Positions 6,727 to 9,013 of a DNA stretch of 9,013 nt are shown here, one piece after another; position 1 is the stretch's first letter, and every line of letters begins with the position of its first letter. This stretch comes from Opitutaceae bacterium (lineage in GTDB: Bacteria > Verrucomicrobiota > Verrucomicrobiia > Opitutales > Opitutaceae), in the NCBI GenBank assembly GCA_023265535.1, contig JAHFTI010000132.1:1-9013 (forward strand). The letters are read 5' to 3'. Below the pieces are notes generated by a model, which saw only the letters and a list, made by a program, of their open reading frames with translations, ran no database searches and was not told the DNA's origin. A program made the position numbers and the translations under genes.

Positions 6727-7686
6727 TCAGGGCCCCATGGGACGGATGCTGCCGTCCGCCTCGTAGAAGAGCTCCTGGACCTTCACGCAGCGGCGGTGGC
6801 TGACGCCGCCGGAGAGCGTGGAGTCGTGGTAGTAGAGGAACCAGCGGCCCTTGAATTCCACGATGGAGTGGTGGGTCGTCCAGCCGACCACCGGGCTCAG
6901 GATCTGGCCGCGGTAGGTGAAGGGGCCCAGCGGGCTCTTCGAGGTGGCGTAGACGAGCAGGTGGGTGTCGCCCGTGGAGTAGGAGAGGTAGTAGGTGCCC
7001 GCGTGCTTGTGCATCCAGGGGCCCTCGAAATAGCGGCGGGTGTTGTCGCCTGCGAGCAGGGGCTGGCCCTTGTCGTCGGTGATGACGGCATCGGCGGGCG
7101 GGCGGGCGAATTCGATCATGTCGTCGCGCAGCGGGGCGACCTTCGGGCAGAGGGCGGGCTGGTCGGCCGGGGGCGTGGTGGCGTCGGCGATGAACTGTCC
7201 GGTGGGCCAGCATTGGAGCTGTCCGCCCCAGAGGCCGCCGAAATACATGTAGAAGGTGCCGTCGTCGTCGCGGAAGACGCAGGGATCGATGCTGAAGCTG
7301 CCCTTGATCGGCTCGGGCTCGGCGGTGAAGGGGCCCTCGGGACGCAGGCCGCTGGCGACGCCGATGCGGAAGATTCCCTGTTTGTCGCGGGCGGGAAAGT
7401 AGAGGTAGTAGCGCCCGTGGTTGAAGGCGGCATCCGGAGCCCAGAGCTGGCGGGAGGCCCAGGGGACCTGACGCAGGTGGAGCGCCTCGCCGTGGTCCGT
7501 CGTGGGACCCTCGGGCGTCTCCTGCGAGAGGATGTGGTAGTCGGCCATCTGGTACTGGTCGCCGAGGTCATTTTCCTCAACCTCGAGGCTGAGGTCATGG
7601 GAGGGATAGATGTACATCCTGCCCTCGAACACGTGCGCGGACGGGTCGGCGGTATAGATGTGTGATACTAAAGGCTTTCGGGCCAT
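6727..7686 (-). CDS. GH43 family glycosidase (beta-xylosidase / alpha-L-arabinofuranosidase type), intracellular
   Basis: Encodes 319 residues forming one five-bladed beta-propeller catalytic domain. GH43 enzymes are inverting glycosidases acting on arabinose or xylose linkages in hemicellulose and pectin. The three-acid signature is visible: general base Asp14 in TADPSAHVF, modulator Asp134 in FSIDPCVF, and general acid Glu221 in RRYFEGPWMHK. Other strongly conserved stretches are APDAAF (83-88), YYLYFPARDKQGIFRIGVA (93-111), YMYFGGLWGGQLQ (146-158), YYLSYSTGDTH (232-242) and GWTTHHS (268-274), whose histidine usually binds the central metal ion. The ATG at 7686 is chosen because homology begins at once with LVSHIYTADP. 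The frame stays open upstream to 7803, but that extension is low-complexity and unsupported. No signal peptide is present, so it should act in the cytoplasm on imported oligosaccharides. No Shine-Dalgarno sequence precedes it. The precise linkage is unknown. Confidence 0.93.
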   Translation of the reverse strand: MARKPLVSHIYTADPSAHVFEGRMYIYPSHDLSLEVEENDLGDQYQMADYHILSQETPEGPTTDHGEALHLRQVPWASRQLWAPDAAFNHGRYYLYFPARDKQGIFRIGVASGLRPEGPFTAEPEPIKGSFSIDPCVFRDDDGTFYMYFGGLWGGQLQCWPTGQFIADATTPPADQPALCPKVAPLRDDMIEFARPPADAVITDDKGQPLLAGDNTRRYFEGPWMHKHAGTYYLSYSTGDTHLLVYATSKSPLGPFTYRGQILSPVVGWTTHHSIVEFKGRWFLYYHDSTLSGGVSHRRCVKVQELFYEADGSIRPMGP

Positions 7687-8001
7687 GAGTGGAAAACGGG
7701 TTGAAGCGCGGCTGTGGGCTGAAGTGGGGCGGAAACGGTCGTGGTTTGGATTAGCCTTGGCTTCAGGACAGAGGCTGTGGGTTTGCCCCGGCTGCGCCCA
7801 CATCGGGGCTGCTCTAACTATTGCAGAGATCCGGGTTTGGGGGGCAGGGACTTGCGGCTGTGGTTTCGTTCACCTTTCGCCTCGGGCGGAACGCCGCTCC
7901 GGAAGGGACGTGAGCGCCGTCCATGGCTGGGGTGTGGAGTCCTTCCCTCGGCGTGTGTCCCGGGCTTGCGGTCTGCGTGCCTGCGCTGCTTTGTGGCGAC
8001 C
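7687..8001. other. Divergent intergenic region between GH43 and rhomboid genes
   Basis: This 315-bp spacer must hold the promoters of both flanking genes, which are transcribed away from each other. Reading frames cross it on both strands, but their translations are Arg/Gly/Ser-rich with no family resemblance. It contains three GGCTGTGG boxes, a CTCT/AGAG imperfect palindrome around an AT-rich centre (about 7813-7829) and a small AGCC-TT-GGCT palindrome (7752-7761). I could not identify a convincing sigma-70 promoter for either gene. Confidence 0.6.
7710..7863. repeat. Three direct copies of GGCTGTGG in the divergent spacer
   Basis: Exact copies lie at 7710-7717, 7773-7780 and 7856-7863. The first two extend to GGCTGTGGG. 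Seen from the GH43 gene they read CCACAGCC, and the nearest is 24 bp before its ATG. Same-orientation repeats in a divergent promoter region may be regulator binding sites, but an 8-mer in GC-rich DNA can also recur by chance. Confidence 0.35.
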
Positions 8002-8562
8002 ATGGACTTGCTCACAGCCTGGCTTGAACTTGCCTTCCTGACCCGTCCCTGGGCCCTGCTGGCCTGGCCTGCGGCTGCGATGGTGCTGGGTGCCCTGCTC
8101 GGTGGGCTCGGCGGCGCTTCCGTTCAGGTGCTGGGCATCATCCCTCGCAGCCTCCCGGGTGTGTTTGCCCTGGTGACCGCGCCCTTCATGCATGTGAACC
8201 TCGCGCACCTGTTCGCCAACCTGCCGCCCTTCCTGGTCCTCGGCTGGCTGGTGCTCCTGCGCGGCGAGGAACTCTTTGTGCAGGTTTCGGTGGGCATTGC
8301 ACTCGGCTCAGGCCTGCTGGTCTGGCTTCTTGGGCGCAAGGCCTCGCACATGGGCATGAGCGGCGTGATCCTGGGCTACCTCGGCTTCCTGCTGTGTGCG
8401 GCGTGGCGCAGCGGCTCCCTTGCCGACCTTGGCATCGCGGCCGTGGTGTTCGTGTTCTACGGAGGCATGCTCGGCGCGGTGGCGCCTGCGCGCGACGGCA
8501 GTTCCTGGGAGGCGCACCTCTTCGGGCTGCTCGTGGGCGCTAGCCTGGCGTGGGTGCTGTGA
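8002..8562 (+). CDS. Rhomboid family intramembrane serine protease
   Basis: Encodes 186 residues, almost all within a six-helix membrane core. Rhomboid proteases cut transmembrane segments of other membrane proteins inside the lipid bilayer with a Ser-His dyad. The catalytic motif GMSG gives Ser120, and the last helix motif SWEAHLFGLLVG gives His172. HVNLAHLFAN provides His64, His69 and Asn73, with the same 5- and 4-residue spacing as His145, His150 and Asn154 of E. coli GlpG. The Ser-to-His distance (52) is close to GlpG (53). There is no extra N-terminal cytoplasmic domain. The ATG at 8002 is preferred; an in-frame GTG at 7993 would add only three residues, and the longer open frame back to 7741 is not hydrophobic and lacks support. 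The substrate is unknown, and the neighbours give no clue. Confidence 0.93.
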   Translation: MDLLTAWLELAFLTRPWALLAWPAAAMVLGALLGGLGGASVQVLGIIPRSLPGVFALVTAPFMHVNLAHLFANLPPFLVLGWLVLLRGEELFVQVSVGIALGSGLLVWLLGRKASHMGMSGVILGYLGFLLCAAWRSGSLADLGIAAVVFVFYGGMLGAVAPARDGSSWEAHLFGLLVGASLAWVL

Positions 8563-8581
8563 GGCGGCGGTGGTGCGGGCT

Positions 8582-8606
8582 GGCGCGCGTTCGGCCACGG
8601 CGCGCC
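8582..8606 (+). terminator. Possible hairpin terminator after the rhomboid gene
   Basis: GGCGCGC (8582-8588) pairs exactly with GCGCGCC (8600-8606) across an 11-nt loop, starting 20 nt after the rhomboid stop. There is no T run behind it, so it is either a weak or Rho-assisted terminator or an RNA-stabilising stem. Confidence 0.3.
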
Positions 8607-8684
8607 GAGGCGTAATTCCTACACTGAGCGGTGCGTTGCATGACGGGTTCACTTCGCTACGATGTCGGGCAACCCCGATCGCTC

Positions 8685-9013
8685 ATGAAATTCTGGACGC
8701 TCCTGTTGGTGTTGACGGCTCTCGTGTTGAGGGCGCAGACGGAACCCCTGGTCATTGTTGTTCACGGCGTGGGGGGCGGCAACCGCGAGGATGGCTGGTC
8801 GGACGACATCGCGAAGAAATGGCGCCTTCCCTGCGAGGAGGTGACCTTCCGCCTTCCCGGGCGCAACGAGTCGGTGTCCACCCTGGACTTCGCACGGGAA
8901 TGCGACACCTTGGCGCGCTCCGTGCAGGATCAGATGAAACGCATCGTGACCGCCAATCCGGGACGGCGCGTGATTGTCGTGTCCCATTCCTGGGGGACCG
9001 TGGTCACCAAGAT
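8685..9013 (+). CDS. Exported alpha/beta hydrolase (lipase/esterase-like), 3' end beyond the window
   Basis: The visible 109 residues are the N-terminal part; the gene runs off the right edge. MKFWTLLLVLTALVLRAQ is a signal peptide, so the protein is periplasmic or secreted. After it, PLVIVVHGVGGG (21-32) is the first core strand followed by the HG oxyanion-hole loop of alpha/beta hydrolases. VIVVSHSWGT (96-105) is the nucleophile elbow, with Ser102 in a [GS]-x-S-x-G context where the first Gly is Ser. Between them, a helix rich in charged residues (about 66-88) sits where alpha/beta hydrolases place helix B/C. The ATG at 8685 is preferred over the in-frame ATG at 8640 because it starts the signal peptide directly. 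No Shine-Dalgarno sequence is seen. The rest of the triad (Asp, His) lies outside the window, so the substrate class, probably an ester or lipid, remains open. Confidence 0.85.
   Translation, partial: MKFWTLLLVLTALVLRAQTEPLVIVVHGVGGGNREDGWSDDIAKKWRLPCEEVTFRLPGRNESVSTLDFARECDTLARSVQDQMKRIVTANPGRRVIVVSHSWGTVVTK

Noticed and set aside
6796..7665. 289-codon + strand frame opposite the GH43 gene
   Set aside because: Gly/Val/Glu-rich shadow of the GH43 reading frame, with no recognisable domain.
7818..8015. 65-codon minus-strand frame in the divergent spacer
   Set aside because: Basic, low-complexity translation, overlapping the rhomboid start. No ribosome binding site or motif.
7658..8041. 127-codon + strand frame with Cys pairs (CPGC, CGCG) crossing the GH43/rhomboid spacer
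   Set aside because: It overlaps the GH43 start on the opposite strand and the rhomboid start in another frame. The Cys residues do not form a consistent zinc-binding pattern and there is no start-site support.
8620..8625. TACACT as the -10 element of the alpha/beta hydrolase gene
   Set aside because: It fits four of six positions, but no acceptable -35 element lies 16-18 bp upstream.

Overview
The window is GC-rich chromosomal DNA with strong G/C at third codon positions. It carries seven protein-coding genes (one cut by the right edge) and no RNA gene, CRISPR array, insertion sequence or phage gene that I can see. The gene set, with several signal peptides, two plant-polysaccharide glycosidases (GH105 and GH43), a GT-C type membrane glycosyltransferase and a rhomboid protease, suggests a Gram-negative polysaccharide degrader. 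Start codons without a Shine-Dalgarno sequence would fit the Verrucomicrobia (Opitutae-like) or the wider PVC group. That taxonomic guess is an inference from gene content and style, not from a marker gene.

Layout from left to right. Bases 1-169 are a pyrimidine-rich non-coding leader. At 170-1654 (+) lies an alpha-helical TPR-like repeat protein, closed by a clear intrinsic terminator (1679-1713). At 1811-2614 (+) lies a small exported protein with a Cys-His-Asp arrangement like that of transglutaminase/papain-fold enzymes. At 2784-4259 (+) lies an exported GH105 unsaturated glycuronyl hydrolase starting at GTG. It converges with a 771-residue membrane glycosyltransferase on the minus strand (4269-6584), and a perfect 15-nt palindrome contains both TGA stops. 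A cytoplasmic-type GH43 glycosidase (6727-7686, -) lies upstream of the glycosyltransferase. A 315-bp divergent spacer separates GH43 from a compact rhomboid intramembrane protease (8002-8562, +). The last gene (8685 to the edge, +) is the N-terminal part of an exported alpha/beta hydrolase.

How the genes may work together: GH105 removes the terminal unsaturated uronic acid left by pectin or other polysaccharide lyases, and GH43 enzymes remove arabinose or xylose side chains. Both therefore fit hemicellulose/pectin use. They are not in one operon and no TonB/SusCD transporter, lyase or regulator is adjacent, so this is not a classical polysaccharide utilisation locus. The other genes look like independent transcription units. 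I found no convincing new multi-gene system. The observations most worth a second look are the 49-residue-period helical repeat protein, the unassigned exported Cys-His-Asp protein, repeated GGCTGTGG boxes in the GH43/rhomboid divergent spacer, a 10-bp tandem repeat before the Cys-His-Asp gene, and the palindrome shared by two convergent stop codons.
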